Origin: Campylobacterales bacterium
GTDB lineage: Bacteria > Campylobacterota > Campylobacteria > Campylobacterales > Sulfurimonadaceae
Reading direction: 5' to 3'
DNA: 64,000 bases
Assembly (NCBI GenBank): GCA_026390115.1
Contig: JAPLGO010000038.1
Coordinates: forward strand, 62,001 to 126,000
Position numbers and translations under genes: made by a program. Positions 35,269-43,894 of this stretch are shown piece by piece. Every line of letters begins with the position of its first letter. The stretch's first letter is position 1. The notes beneath the pieces are model-generated. The model was not told the origin of the DNA and searched no databases. It saw only the letters and a program-made list of their open reading frames with translations.

Positions 35269-35774
35269 ATTACTCAATAAATGATATAGCAAATTTCTTA
35301 GAGGTAACTAGGATTGTTAAGGAGCAGCCTAACAGTAAAAGCTTAGATAAACTTCTGAGTGTTCAGGACAAAATTTCTATTTTTAAAAATATTGACCCAT
35401 TAGAGTTAAAAGCGATAGTCTCCGATTTGAAATTTGTAAAGTATAAATTTAAAGACTATGTAGTTAAGCAAAATGATGAGAGTCTTGAAGTTTTTTTTAT
35501 TATAAACGGTGAGTGTCATGTATTTCGTGATAAAAACAAGATAGGAGTTCTTAAACCTGGGGCAGTCTTCGGTGAAGCAGGAGTCATCTTTAAAACAAAA
35601 AGAAATGCGAGCGTAGTTTGTGCATCCGAAGAAGCCACTATGCTCTCTTTTTGTATAGATGAAGAGAACATAGAATTTTGTGCTCCGGCTTTAGCTATCT
35701 TTTATAAGAACTTAGCATCTCAAATAAATGATAAACTGGAAAGCCTTAATCAATCATTCGCTGCTAAAACGTAG
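35265..35774 (+). CDS. Cyclic nucleotide-binding domain protein
   Basis: The start is given as GTG 35265, which overlaps the previous stop as GTGA; ATG 35247 is an alternative. The 169-residue protein has an N-terminal helix pair (about 1-45) and a cNMP-binding beta-roll: NIDPLELKAIVSDL, FKDYVVKQNDES, FFIINGECHVF, LKPGAVFGEAGVI and RNASVVCASEEATML. The phosphate-binding cassette (GEAG followed by RNASV) keeps the Arg. No DNA-binding domain is attached, so it may control the partner protein. It ends 11 bases inside the convergent YeiH gene. Confidence 0.7.
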   Translation: MNYSINDIANFLEVTRIVKEQPNSKSLDKLLSVQDKISIFKNIDPLELKAIVSDLKFVKYKFKDYVVKQNDESLEVFFIINGECHVFRDKNKIGVLKPGAVFGEAGVIFKTKRNASVVCASEEATMLSFCIDEENIEFCAPALAIFYKNLASQINDKLESLNQSFAAKT

Positions 35775-36828
35775 CTACAACAAATTTAGTAACTAAAAAT
35801 CCACCTACAATCAGCCAAATAAACATTGCACCTCCGGTATAAAGCGGTGCTAAACCCAAACCTTTGAACTTAGCAAAAATAGTACCCATACCTAGTGCCG
35901 TCATGGCCATAGTTAGTAAAAATGTATCTATCTCATTTATCACAGAGACTATATTCTGTGGAACTAAACCAAGTGAATTAAAACCTGCCATACCGATAAA
36001 ATATACTGCAAACCAAGGAATAACAAGTTTAACCGCACTTCCGGCACCGCCACTCTTTTTAGCGGCATATGAAAGATAAAGACCCAGAACAATCAGCATA
36101 GGAGCTATCATAATAACTCTTGTCATCTTGACGATAACAGCCGAGTTCGCCATCTCTTGCGGAGCACCTAAAATAGAGGCAGGAACAGCTACAACCTGAG
36201 CAACTTCATGGATAGTTCCACCTACATAGATACCAAATACTTCAGGCGTCATGTGTAAAAATCCAACAGCAGGTTCAATAATAGATGCGTATAAAACCGG
36301 ATACAAAAACATTGAAATAGTTCCAAAAAGAACAACCATTGAGACAGCAACCGCAGTTTTATGTCCTTCTGCCTTTAAAACAGGCTCCGTTGCAAGAACA
36401 GCGGCTGCACCGCAAACAGCTGCACCTGCGGCGGTAAGCATAGATGTGTCTCTATCCATTTTGAATGCTTTTACGCCAAGGTAGGTGCCAAGTAAAAAAG
36501 TTGTACTTAGCATGATGAGAGAAACCATGAATCCGTCAATCCCTACATCTGCAATCTGCTGAAAAGTTATACGAAATCCATAAAAAACAATAGCAAATCT
36601 TAATATTTTTTTACCGGAGAAAGTTATACCAGTTCCCCACGCACTTGGAATATGGTTATGAAGTGTATTTGCATAGAAAATACCCATAACGATACCGATA
36701 ACAAGCGGTGAAATACCTAATGATTTTACAAACTGTATATCTGCTATCATTGTGGCTGCCGCTGCAAAAATGGCTACAAAGAGTATACCGCTCATTGTAC
36801 CCTTGCGATTTTGTGCTGAAAATGCCAT
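35764..36828 (-). CDS. YeiH/UPF0324 family membrane protein (putative sulfate exporter)
   Basis: A 354-residue protein with about ten membrane helices. Family motifs are GISPLVIGIVMGIFYANTL, ILRFAIVFYGFRITFQQI, LTAAGAAVCGAAAVLATEPV and GGTIHEVAQVVAVP. YeiH-like proteins are annotated as putative sulfate or sulfonate exporters, which would suit a sulfur oxidiser that must dispose of sulfate, but the substrate has not been firmly shown. AAAGGA lies 7 bases before the ATG. Confidence 0.8.
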   Translation of the reverse strand: MAFSAQNRKGTMSGILFVAIFAAAATMIADIQFVKSLGISPLVIGIVMGIFYANTLHNHIPSAWGTGITFSGKKILRFAIVFYGFRITFQQIADVGIDGFMVSLIMLSTTFLLGTYLGVKAFKMDRDTSMLTAAGAAVCGAAAVLATEPVLKAEGHKTAVAVSMVVLFGTISMFLYPVLYASIIEPAVGFLHMTPEVFGIYVGGTIHEVAQVVAVPASILGAPQEMANSAVIVKMTRVIMIAPMLIVLGLYLSYAAKKSGGAGSAVKLVIPWFAVYFIGMAGFNSLGLVPQNIVSVINEIDTFLLTMAMTALGMGTIFAKFKGLGLAPLYTGGAMFIWLIVGGFLVTKFVVATF

Positions 36829-36868
36829 TTAAATCCTTTAATTTTAAAAAAAGCAATTATATCAAAAC

Positions 36869-39187
36869 TTATTTTACTTCTACTTGCAACTTTGTTTTAA
36901 CTAATTTGTCTTTATTTTCTTCTGCTTTTATGGCATCAAGAACTTTTACCCTCAAAGGGTTTATCCCATGTCTCTCAATCAAATAAGATTGAATTGCGGC
37001 AGCTCTTTTTTTTGCCAAAATTACCATCTCCTCTTCTGTCGCTTCCTGAAACTTCACACACTCTTCAAATACGGCGCTTGTATAAACTCTGTCAAACTCT
37101 TCACCCTTGTATTTTTTACTTAGTTCATCTTTTATAATATTGAGTTTGTTGTCGTTTGAAAATTCTCTGTAAATATCCTCAAGCAGACCCGCACTTGCCA
37201 TGTTTGAATTGTTTCCTATATTTTTGGCTCCGCTTTTTCTGAGTACCATGGCAGAGAGCTTCTCTTTCTGCAGAGCTCTTTTATCGATTCTTATATCGTA
37301 GCTTCCACTAAGTGCTATAGAAATTTTTACTCTTTTCGCCAAAAGTTTTGCAAGATTGTCAAGTTTTTCCTGTTCAGGCGGCAAAATTTTTGTAGAGCCT
37401 CCTTCGAATTCCACATACTCCATTTTATCGCCTTCAATTCCCATAATTGAACCTAATATACTTAATGGCGAACGTACAGTTTTTATAATTAAGTTGCCGA
37501 ATGTTTTCCACAAAAGAGCCTTGTACTCAAAATCAGGCGCATCCACATTTCCCTTTACGGGCATATTGATATCTATTATTTTATCGTTATCTTCAAGCAG
37601 TGCTATTACAAATTCAAGAGGAATAGAGCTTTGATTTGTCTCTTTTATTTTGCTTCCCAGTTTTATGTCTTTAATTACTATTTTATTTTCGCCTTGCATT
37701 TCTGAGTTCAAGATGTCATACTCTAAATCAAGGAAAAGCTTTCCTTTATCTATTTTATACCCTGCCAAAGAGGCGCTGTAGCCACTCATGGCTTCAAGAT
37801 TTAAGTTCTTAAAATTTAAATCCAAATCCGCATATGCTTTTGGATTTCCGCTGTTTATACTTCCTTTGAGCTTTGCAGAGCCATATCTGTCAACTTCGCC
37901 CGACATATCAATATAACTTGTATCATTGGGAACATTTGAGACACCGTATATTGCGCCGTTGAGGTCATGTATATTTGTTTTAAACTTTACAGGCAGTGAG
38001 AGATCAGAAAAATCGGCACTTCCGAGGGCAACATTTATCTGCATAATTTTTAGCGGGAAACTCTCTTTTGTCTCATTAACATCTGCCGGCTTTTTCATTA
38101 AAGAGGAGAGATTCATCTTTTTTTGATCATCAATAAGGGCATTGACATAAAATGAGTTTACATCTGCTTTCTCTACAAAAAGTTTGTTAGGAAGCATTTC
38201 ATAGGTAAGCGGATTCAATTTAAGTTCACTGATAGTGAGTATCGGAGTCTTATCTCGGCTGTCGCTCACAAAAAGTTCTTCAAGAATGAGAGAACCGACT
38301 GCTTTTAAATTGGCATCCGTTGAAGATTCCGCATAAGTTGTATCTGTCTTTAGACTCAAATAGCCATCATCAATAGTCAAAAATGCCATCTCTTGAAGAT
38401 AGGGAGTTAATTCTTTGAGCGAAACTTTTTTTAACTCTAAGAAGCCTTTTTGTTTGAGAGGAGCATAACTTAAACTTCCACCAGAGCTTAGCGTTCCACC
38501 GTTATTTACTCTTAGCGAAAGAGTATATTGAATCCTGTCCTCTTTTTTAGAACTTATATTATTTGCACTCAAACTTATTTTGTCAATGTCTGTTTTAGCG
38601 CTTGGTACAACTGTTTTATCATCAAAAGTCAACTCACTGTCGCTCAGTTGTGCATGTTTGAGTAAAAAAGTGTATTCACTCTTTTTTTCTGATTTTTCTG
38701 ATTCACTTTTAAGATATTTGATCCAGTTGATTACTCCGTTTTTATCTCTCTCTAGGGTGGCATGGAGAGATCTTAAACTGACTTTTTCTATAGTGATCTC
38801 TTGCGCTATCGGTTTGATAAGTGTATTGTTGACATCAAAAGAGTCGAGGGTGAGGAGTGTTTTACTATTATTATCATGGATTGCGACACTCTTTAAAATA
38901 AACTCTTTTACAAGAAGCTCCAAACGAAGCAGAGCAACTGCATCTAAACTCAGAGTTGCCGATGGCAGAGAAAGAAGCGTGTCAGGTGACTTTACTTCAA
39001 TACCCTGAATATTTAAATAAAAAGTAAAAGGGTTAAAAGAGAGAGTTTTTATCGTCATATTTGCAGTTGTTTCTTTGGTAACACTTTTAATAATTAGAGA
39101 TTTTAAAACAAAAGATAAAGCTATAAAGCCTAAAAAAGTATAAACAGCCAATGAAAAAAGTATGATTTTAAAAGTTTTTTTAAGCAT
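36869..39187 (-). CDS. Large DUF748 (AsmA-like) envelope protein
   Basis: The start is ATG 39187 (GGAG 6 bases ahead). The 772-residue protein has one N-terminal membrane helix (about 7-27) and long repetitive beta structure typical of DUF748/AsmA-like proteins (NPFTFYLNIQGIEVKSPDTL, DMSGEVDRYGSAKLKGSIN). The last 120 residues are helical and charged. Such proteins span the periplasm and are linked to lipid transport to the outer membrane in other bacteria; here this is inference. It stands alone. Confidence 0.75.
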   Translation of the reverse strand: MLKKTFKIILFSLAVYTFLGFIALSFVLKSLIIKSVTKETTANMTIKTLSFNPFTFYLNIQGIEVKSPDTLLSLPSATLSLDAVALLRLELLVKEFILKSVAIHDNNSKTLLTLDSFDVNNTLIKPIAQEITIEKVSLRSLHATLERDKNGVINWIKYLKSESEKSEKKSEYTFLLKHAQLSDSELTFDDKTVVPSAKTDIDKISLSANNISSKKEDRIQYTLSLRVNNGGTLSSGGSLSYAPLKQKGFLELKKVSLKELTPYLQEMAFLTIDDGYLSLKTDTTYAESSTDANLKAVGSLILEELFVSDSRDKTPILTISELKLNPLTYEMLPNKLFVEKADVNSFYVNALIDDQKKMNLSSLMKKPADVNETKESFPLKIMQINVALGSADFSDLSLPVKFKTNIHDLNGAIYGVSNVPNDTSYIDMSGEVDRYGSAKLKGSINSGNPKAYADLDLNFKNLNLEAMSGYSASLAGYKIDKGKLFLDLEYDILNSEMQGENKIVIKDIKLGSKIKETNQSSIPLEFVIALLEDNDKIIDINMPVKGNVDAPDFEYKALLWKTFGNLIIKTVRSPLSILGSIMGIEGDKMEYVEFEGGSTKILPPEQEKLDNLAKLLAKRVKISIALSGSYDIRIDKRALQKEKLSAMVLRKSGAKNIGNNSNMASAGLLEDIYREFSNDNKLNIIKDELSKKYKGEEFDRVYTSAVFEECVKFQEATEEEMVILAKKRAAAIQSYLIERHGINPLRVKVLDAIKAEENKDKLVKTKLQVEVK

Positions 39188-39279
39188 GATAAGCTCCAAG
39201 ATATTAATTTTTGAGTTTATCTAGTTCTCTATTAAATGTTTATAAGTATCTGAGGCAAGCCCTAGCATAAGATAGGCTT

Positions 39280-40710
39280 TTATTTCGCAGATTTGACTAT
39301 ATCTGCTCTTGGGAATGTAAATGTTGATTCTCTGAAGACTACTATTTTTTCTTCATGTCCAACAGCATAAGCGCGAATTGTAATCGGAATAACAGTGTCT
39401 TTTCTCTCATCATCCACAAGCATTTCAGTTGCACTCAGAACAACAATTTTTTTCTTCTTAATCCCAGGAACAGCCGTAAAAACTTCCGTAGGTTTTGTTA
39501 TAACTATCTTGCCCTCCATCCCTTTTGGAGGAATAACTTCAAAGAAATATTGTAAATTTTCATTTTCTGTATTTTGAAGTAAAAATTCATAGGCGTTGTC
39601 AACTCTCACTGTACCGTTTGACTCTTTTTCTACCGAATAGAGGCGGTTTTCTTTGTTGATATTTAGGAGCATGTGTTCTTTTTTACTTCCCATCATTCCA
39701 AGAATAATAGAAATAATTACTAAGAGAGCAGCATAAGCTAAAACTTTAGGGCGGAAATATTTTGTTTTGCCTTTTTGATCAATTGTCTCATAATCGCTCG
39801 ACCAAGTAACGAGCGACTCTTTTCCGAGTTTACCCATAACGGCTGTACATGCATCCACACACTCAAGACAGTTGATGCACTCCAACTGAAAACCTTTTCG
39901 GATGTCGATGTGCGTTGGACAAACAGTAACACAACTCTCACATGCCGTACACTCAGCAGTTGGCATAAATGCCTGTAAATCTTTTTGTTTAGTGAACTGT
40001 TTTTCTTTGTGCTCATCGTAAATATTTCCGCCACGGTGCGTATTGTAGAGCGCCATAACTGTATGTTCATCGTAGAGAACAGACTGAACTCTTGAGTATG
40101 GGCAGACATAAATACAATAGTTCTCTTGTAAAAATATTATGTCATAGATTAAAAATAGGGCTGTTCCAATAAGTGTTCCAAATAGAGTCATATGTTCTGA
40201 AGGGTCTGTTAAATAGGCAAAAAAATCTTCAGGTGGAACAAAATACCATAATAAATCGGCACTGGAGATGAGTGCTAATAGTGTCCAGATTAGAACGGCG
40301 ATAACTCTTTTAATTTTATTTTCTATCTTGCTCATGTCGGGCTCTTGCTGCTTGTTTTTTATTCGTTTGCGAAGACCTAAAATTTTTGTCTCAATCAAAT
40401 CACGATAAATTACACGAAAAATTGTTTGAGGGCATATCCAACCACAAAAAACCCTTCCGCCCACAACCGTCATACCAAAGATACCTAAAAATATTATCAT
40501 TAGCAAGAACGGCAACAAATAGAGCTCTTGCATGTCAAACTGAATAAATGCAAGGTGTAACTTTAGTTTATCAAAACTTAGTAGGAAGAAGTGATTTCCT
40601 TCTATTGTTATCCATGGCAATATTAGAGCAATAACAGTTACAATCGTAAAGAAATAATATCGCTTCATTCTCCACGCCGTTGGTATCTTTATACTTTTAT
40701 CTTCACTCAT
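39280..40710 (-). CDS. ccoG: Cytochrome c oxidase accessory protein CcoG (RdxA/FixG)
   Basis: A 476-residue membrane protein with about five helices in the first 340 residues, two [4Fe-4S] ferredoxin motifs (CTACESCVTVCP and CINCLECVDAC), upstream cysteine pairs (CGWICPQ, YCIYVCPYS), and a C-terminal Ig-like domain. It reduces copper for assembly of cbb3 oxidase. ccoNOPQ are not in the window. A serine-recombinase-fold gene lies 21 bases upstream on the same strand. Confidence 0.9.
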   Translation of the reverse strand: MSEDKSIKIPTAWRMKRYYFFTIVTVIALILPWITIEGNHFFLLSFDKLKLHLAFIQFDMQELYLLPFLLMIIFLGIFGMTVVGGRVFCGWICPQTIFRVIYRDLIETKILGLRKRIKNKQQEPDMSKIENKIKRVIAVLIWTLLALISSADLLWYFVPPEDFFAYLTDPSEHMTLFGTLIGTALFLIYDIIFLQENYCIYVCPYSRVQSVLYDEHTVMALYNTHRGGNIYDEHKEKQFTKQKDLQAFMPTAECTACESCVTVCPTHIDIRKGFQLECINCLECVDACTAVMGKLGKESLVTWSSDYETIDQKGKTKYFRPKVLAYAALLVIISIILGMMGSKKEHMLLNINKENRLYSVEKESNGTVRVDNAYEFLLQNTENENLQYFFEVIPPKGMEGKIVITKPTEVFTAVPGIKKKKIVVLSATEMLVDDERKDTVIPITIRAYAVGHEEKIVVFRESTFTFPRADIVKSAK

Positions 40711-40731
40711 TTTTTGTTCTCCTAAAGTAAA

Positions 40732-41367
40732 TTAATCTGGACAGCTAATCGTATTGATTAGATTCTCTTCTGCATTTTCTAACGACTGAGGTAGTAAAGA
40801 ACTGAAAGCTACCTGTTTAAGTTCTCGAGACTCTATATAATCTTTGAGTGAACTTCTGCTTTGACCTAGGATTCGTGCTATTTCACTCACGCTTTTTTTC
40901 TCTTTGATTAGCGAAATAATCTCATTTACATTTTTGTCAAATTTAGAGTTTGATTTGCTTCCCAGCGGTCGCCCGATGACTCTTTTTGACTCATTTTGCA
41001 ATTTTTGACGAAGCTGGTCGATAAGCCCCAGTACAACCACCGCGTTGCTCTGCTCCGATATTATAACAGACTGCTTAATAAAATGGATTGAGAATCTCTT
41101 TTTTAAGAGACAGCTAAACATCTGGATAAGGTCTTCCATGTCTGTACTTAAAACCCACACATCATATATTAAAAGAGTAGCCCCCTCGTTACCTCTGAAA
41201 TATTCGGTAACATTTTTGCGTTGCTCTAGGCGTTTATTTTGAGAAGTATGGTCTATAAACTCATTATCAATAACAATCCCTTTTGAGTGTGCATAAGAGT
41301 TTATAAGCTGCAACTGCTCACCTGCCGCATCAAAGTTTTTATCTGGACGAATATAAGTTACTACCAT
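40732..41367 (-). CDS. Serine-recombinase-fold protein lacking catalytic residues, with helix-turn-helix
   Basis: A 211-residue protein with a resolvase-type N-terminal domain (YIRPDKNFDAAGEQLQLINSYAHSKG) and a C-terminal GRPLGSK linker followed by a helix-turn-helix (KSVSEIARILGQSRSSLKDYI). The catalytic serine that normally follows the first Arg (RVS) is Pro here, and the usual RLGRS Arg pair in the fifth strand reads WVLST. It is probably not a recombinase but a DNA-binding regulator. It lies 21 bases upstream of ccoG and is probably co-transcribed, which hints at control of oxidase assembly. Confidence 0.75.
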   Translation of the reverse strand: MVVTYIRPDKNFDAAGEQLQLINSYAHSKGIVIDNEFIDHTSQNKRLEQRKNVTEYFRGNEGATLLIYDVWVLSTDMEDLIQMFSCLLKKRFSIHFIKQSVIISEQSNAVVVLGLIDQLRQKLQNESKRVIGRPLGSKSNSKFDKNVNEIISLIKEKKSVSEIARILGQSRSSLKDYIESRELKQVAFSSLLPQSLENAEENLINTISCPD

Positions 41368-41552
41368 AATTAACGGTTAAACTCCTCTATATTTTTGATT
41401 TTCATCGTCATTGTACTGTTTTATGACGCTTAAAGTCAATAGTATTTATACTTTGTTCGTCATATAGAAATTGTTTGATTTAAGAATTAGAGAGAATAAG
41501 AGAGTTTCTACATGCCATGGCATGTAGAAATGGAATGAAATAAAAGAGAAGG

Positions 41553-42737
41553 TTACCAGCCGATTCCCATATGTACCATGTACCTTCTATCCGGTATATT
41601 AACACTGCCGGTTCCAATCTGCTCTTGGTAGGTTGCAAAGTTTAATTTTAAAACTGATAATTCTAAGTTAAGACCTGCTGTATAAGTGCTTTGGTACATA
41701 CCAACATTGAGAGTAGTTGAAAAGAATGTTGAGTCAAATAAACCAAGTCCGGCACCTAGACGAACTCTTTTCATAAAATCTGACTCTGCATAATCACTAT
41801 AGAGCACGCTGTTATTGATGCCGTTATAATTAAAGAGACGCACTTTGTTGGCATTAAACATGTCAACATAATCTACGGCCAATACGAGTTTCTCGAAGAG
41901 CGGAACTTCTGGGGAAACTGATGCCCCAATATTTACAGTAAGTGGCTGTCCTCCATAACTGCTAGACATTCCCATTGACCCTATGTTTAAAACACTTAAA
42001 CCTACGGCTGGATGCCACAAGCTGTCTGTAAACGGATGGTAAGTAACACCCAAATCCACGCCGAATCCCGAAGATGTAGTTTCATATTTATCTTGAAACT
42101 GCTTTTGCAAGTCAATAGAATTATTTAGAAGTTCTGATATAGTCAAAGCCCCTTCATAAGATTTTTGTGAAATATATTTTAGCCCTACACCAACATCCAC
42201 ACGACCAATTTCTGTTTCATAGGGCTTTGCAGCACCGAGAACTAATCCGCCATACCCTCTTGACGTTGTTTGAAGTAATCCGCCACTGTCGCTGCCGTTG
42301 CCATGCGCCATCAAATTGACATCCGCTGCTGCTAGCAGACCAATACTCCATGCAAAATCGTCAGAATTTTTAGAGACAGAACTGTAATTATCAGCTCCCA
42401 TGTGAAAGTTTTTGCCAGAATATTTTTGTAAAACTTTTGCCATATCTGAATCTTTTCCACTATTAGATGCATCATTGATATCACTTATAAGATTCGAGAA
42501 GTCAGAACTGCCTGAGAGTCCGATGCCCAGTAAATCTACAACATAACCATTCTCTTTATTAATAGTTGCAAGTCCTGCAGGATTTGAAAAAACAGATGTT
42601 GAGTAGGAACCAACCGCAACGTTCGCTCCACCCATCCCCATAATCCGCGGATCTTTGTAAAGATAAGCTTGCTCGGCATACATAGCCATTAGTGAAGTCG
42701 TTGCACCTAAAAGTGCCAATGATATTATTTTTTTCAT
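41553..42737 (-). CDS. Outer membrane beta-barrel protein (TraF/PorV-like)
   Basis: A 394-residue protein with a signal peptide (MKKIISLALLGATTSLMA). The N-terminal MGMGGANVAVGSYSTSVFSNPAGLA is typical of the FadL/PorV/TraF-2 barrel group, and the remainder has alternating beta strands ending in aromatic HMGIGW. It probably forms an outer membrane channel or secretion accessory. The lipoprotein gene lies 15 bases upstream on the same strand, so the two are likely partners. Confidence 0.7.
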   Translation of the reverse strand: MKKIISLALLGATTSLMAMYAEQAYLYKDPRIMGMGGANVAVGSYSTSVFSNPAGLATINKENGYVVDLLGIGLSGSSDFSNLISDINDASNSGKDSDMAKVLQKYSGKNFHMGADNYSSVSKNSDDFAWSIGLLAAADVNLMAHGNGSDSGGLLQTTSRGYGGLVLGAAKPYETEIGRVDVGVGLKYISQKSYEGALTISELLNNSIDLQKQFQDKYETTSSGFGVDLGVTYHPFTDSLWHPAVGLSVLNIGSMGMSSSYGGQPLTVNIGASVSPEVPLFEKLVLAVDYVDMFNANKVRLFNYNGINNSVLYSDYAESDFMKRVRLGAGLGLFDSTFFSTTLNVGMYQSTYTAGLNLELSVLKLNFATYQEQIGTGSVNIPDRRYMVHMGIGW

Positions 42738-42752
42738 TCTTTAATCCCCCTC

Positions 42753-43751
42753 TTAATTCTGGCTGTTGATATAGTTAACTATTTTTGTAATAGTTATTGT
42801 GCCGCTTGAACTGCCGGTTATCTCGGTTCTATATTTTTCTATGTCTGTAGCTATACTGCTATCTGTGCCACCCACGGCTGCTACTACAGAGTTAAAACTA
42901 TCATTCAGAACATCAACTAAAACATTTGCCGCAGTCAACTCTGCAGTATTCGCACTTTTATTGACAGGACAAACATAGGCGCCTGCTGTTTTATTAGCGT
43001 CCACAGTGTTGATGTCATTTAATTTACAATAGCCATCTGTTAGAGCCGTTTGTTTTATATTTGTTCCGGCAAGAGGCTCTGTCATTAGATACTCAAACTC
43101 ATGAGCGTTTACAATAGCTTGCAGAGGAGTATAAGTTCTATTTGTATCGGTAAAAGTTATCTTACTGCTTGTAGTAATTGTACATCCTGCCAATTGTACT
43201 CCGTTGTATGCATACTGCATAGCGCATGCGGAGGCTGTAAGCTGATTGTCATTAGCATTCGCTCCGAAATTTGTAACATCTCCTAAATAGCTTAGAGTTT
43301 TTGCGGCTTTCATACTGCTTGATAATCCAATGAAGAGACAGATGTCTTTTTGTGAATCTGTAATAGCTATTGGATTAGAACAGGCACCATCCACAACTAG
43401 CTTATAGTTATCTATGGCTTTGCCGAGGTCAGCAAGAGCTGTGTTACTGCTTTGAGTCTTTATTCTTTGTATAAAGTTTGCAAACCCGTCACCGCCATTA
43501 GCGTTACTGTTTGCAATAACGGCTGTTACATCGGCGAAACCGAGTCCTGCTTTTCCCATATATGCAGCTGCCAGTGATAAACGGTCCGCATTTGTAACGG
43601 CTCTACCTTCTAGTTTAGCTACTACGCCGGCGTAATTCCCACTATCCAACATATCCTGGGCACTTAAGCGAGACTCGCCTCCACTATCCCCACAACCGAT
43701 TAACAGCATCGATGCTGTTAAAAGTGAAGCTACGAATGCTTTTTTTATCAT
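42753..43751 (-). CDS. Lipoprotein of unknown function
   Basis: A 332-residue protein with a lipobox (LLIGCGDSGG, Cys at about residue 20). The body is helical in the first third with TPR-like character (LDSGNYAGVVAKLEGRAV) and Thr/Asn-rich later. Several Cys (ACSNPI, CAMQYAY, GCTITT, YCKLND, VCPVNK) may form disulfides. It is followed by the outer membrane barrel gene and is probably co-transcribed with it. I know no firm family. Confidence 0.6.
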   Translation of the reverse strand: MIKKAFVASLLTASMLLIGCGDSGGESRLSAQDMLDSGNYAGVVAKLEGRAVTNADRLSLAAAYMGKAGLGFADVTAVIANSNANGGDGFANFIQRIKTQSSNTALADLGKAIDNYKLVVDGACSNPIAITDSQKDICLFIGLSSSMKAAKTLSYLGDVTNFGANANDNQLTASACAMQYAYNGVQLAGCTITTSSKITFTDTNRTYTPLQAIVNAHEFEYLMTEPLAGTNIKQTALTDGYCKLNDINTVDANKTAGAYVCPVNKSANTAELTAANVLVDVLNDSFNSVVAAVGGTDSSIATDIEKYRTEITGSSSGTITITKIVNYINSQN

Positions 43752-43894
43752 GATTAACTCCTCTCATTTTTATATGAATGAGTTAAATTGTAGCGAAAAG
43801 ATTTATAAAAATACAATTCCGTTTACAAGCCATGATATGAATCTATAGAAAGTAACTTTATTGCACATGTTTTATAAAAACAAATTCTAATAAT

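Noticed and set aside
39738-40109. Second-frame minus-strand ORF in ccoG
   Set aside because: It lies wholly within the ferredoxin-motif region of ccoG in another frame, with biased composition and no independent start signal.
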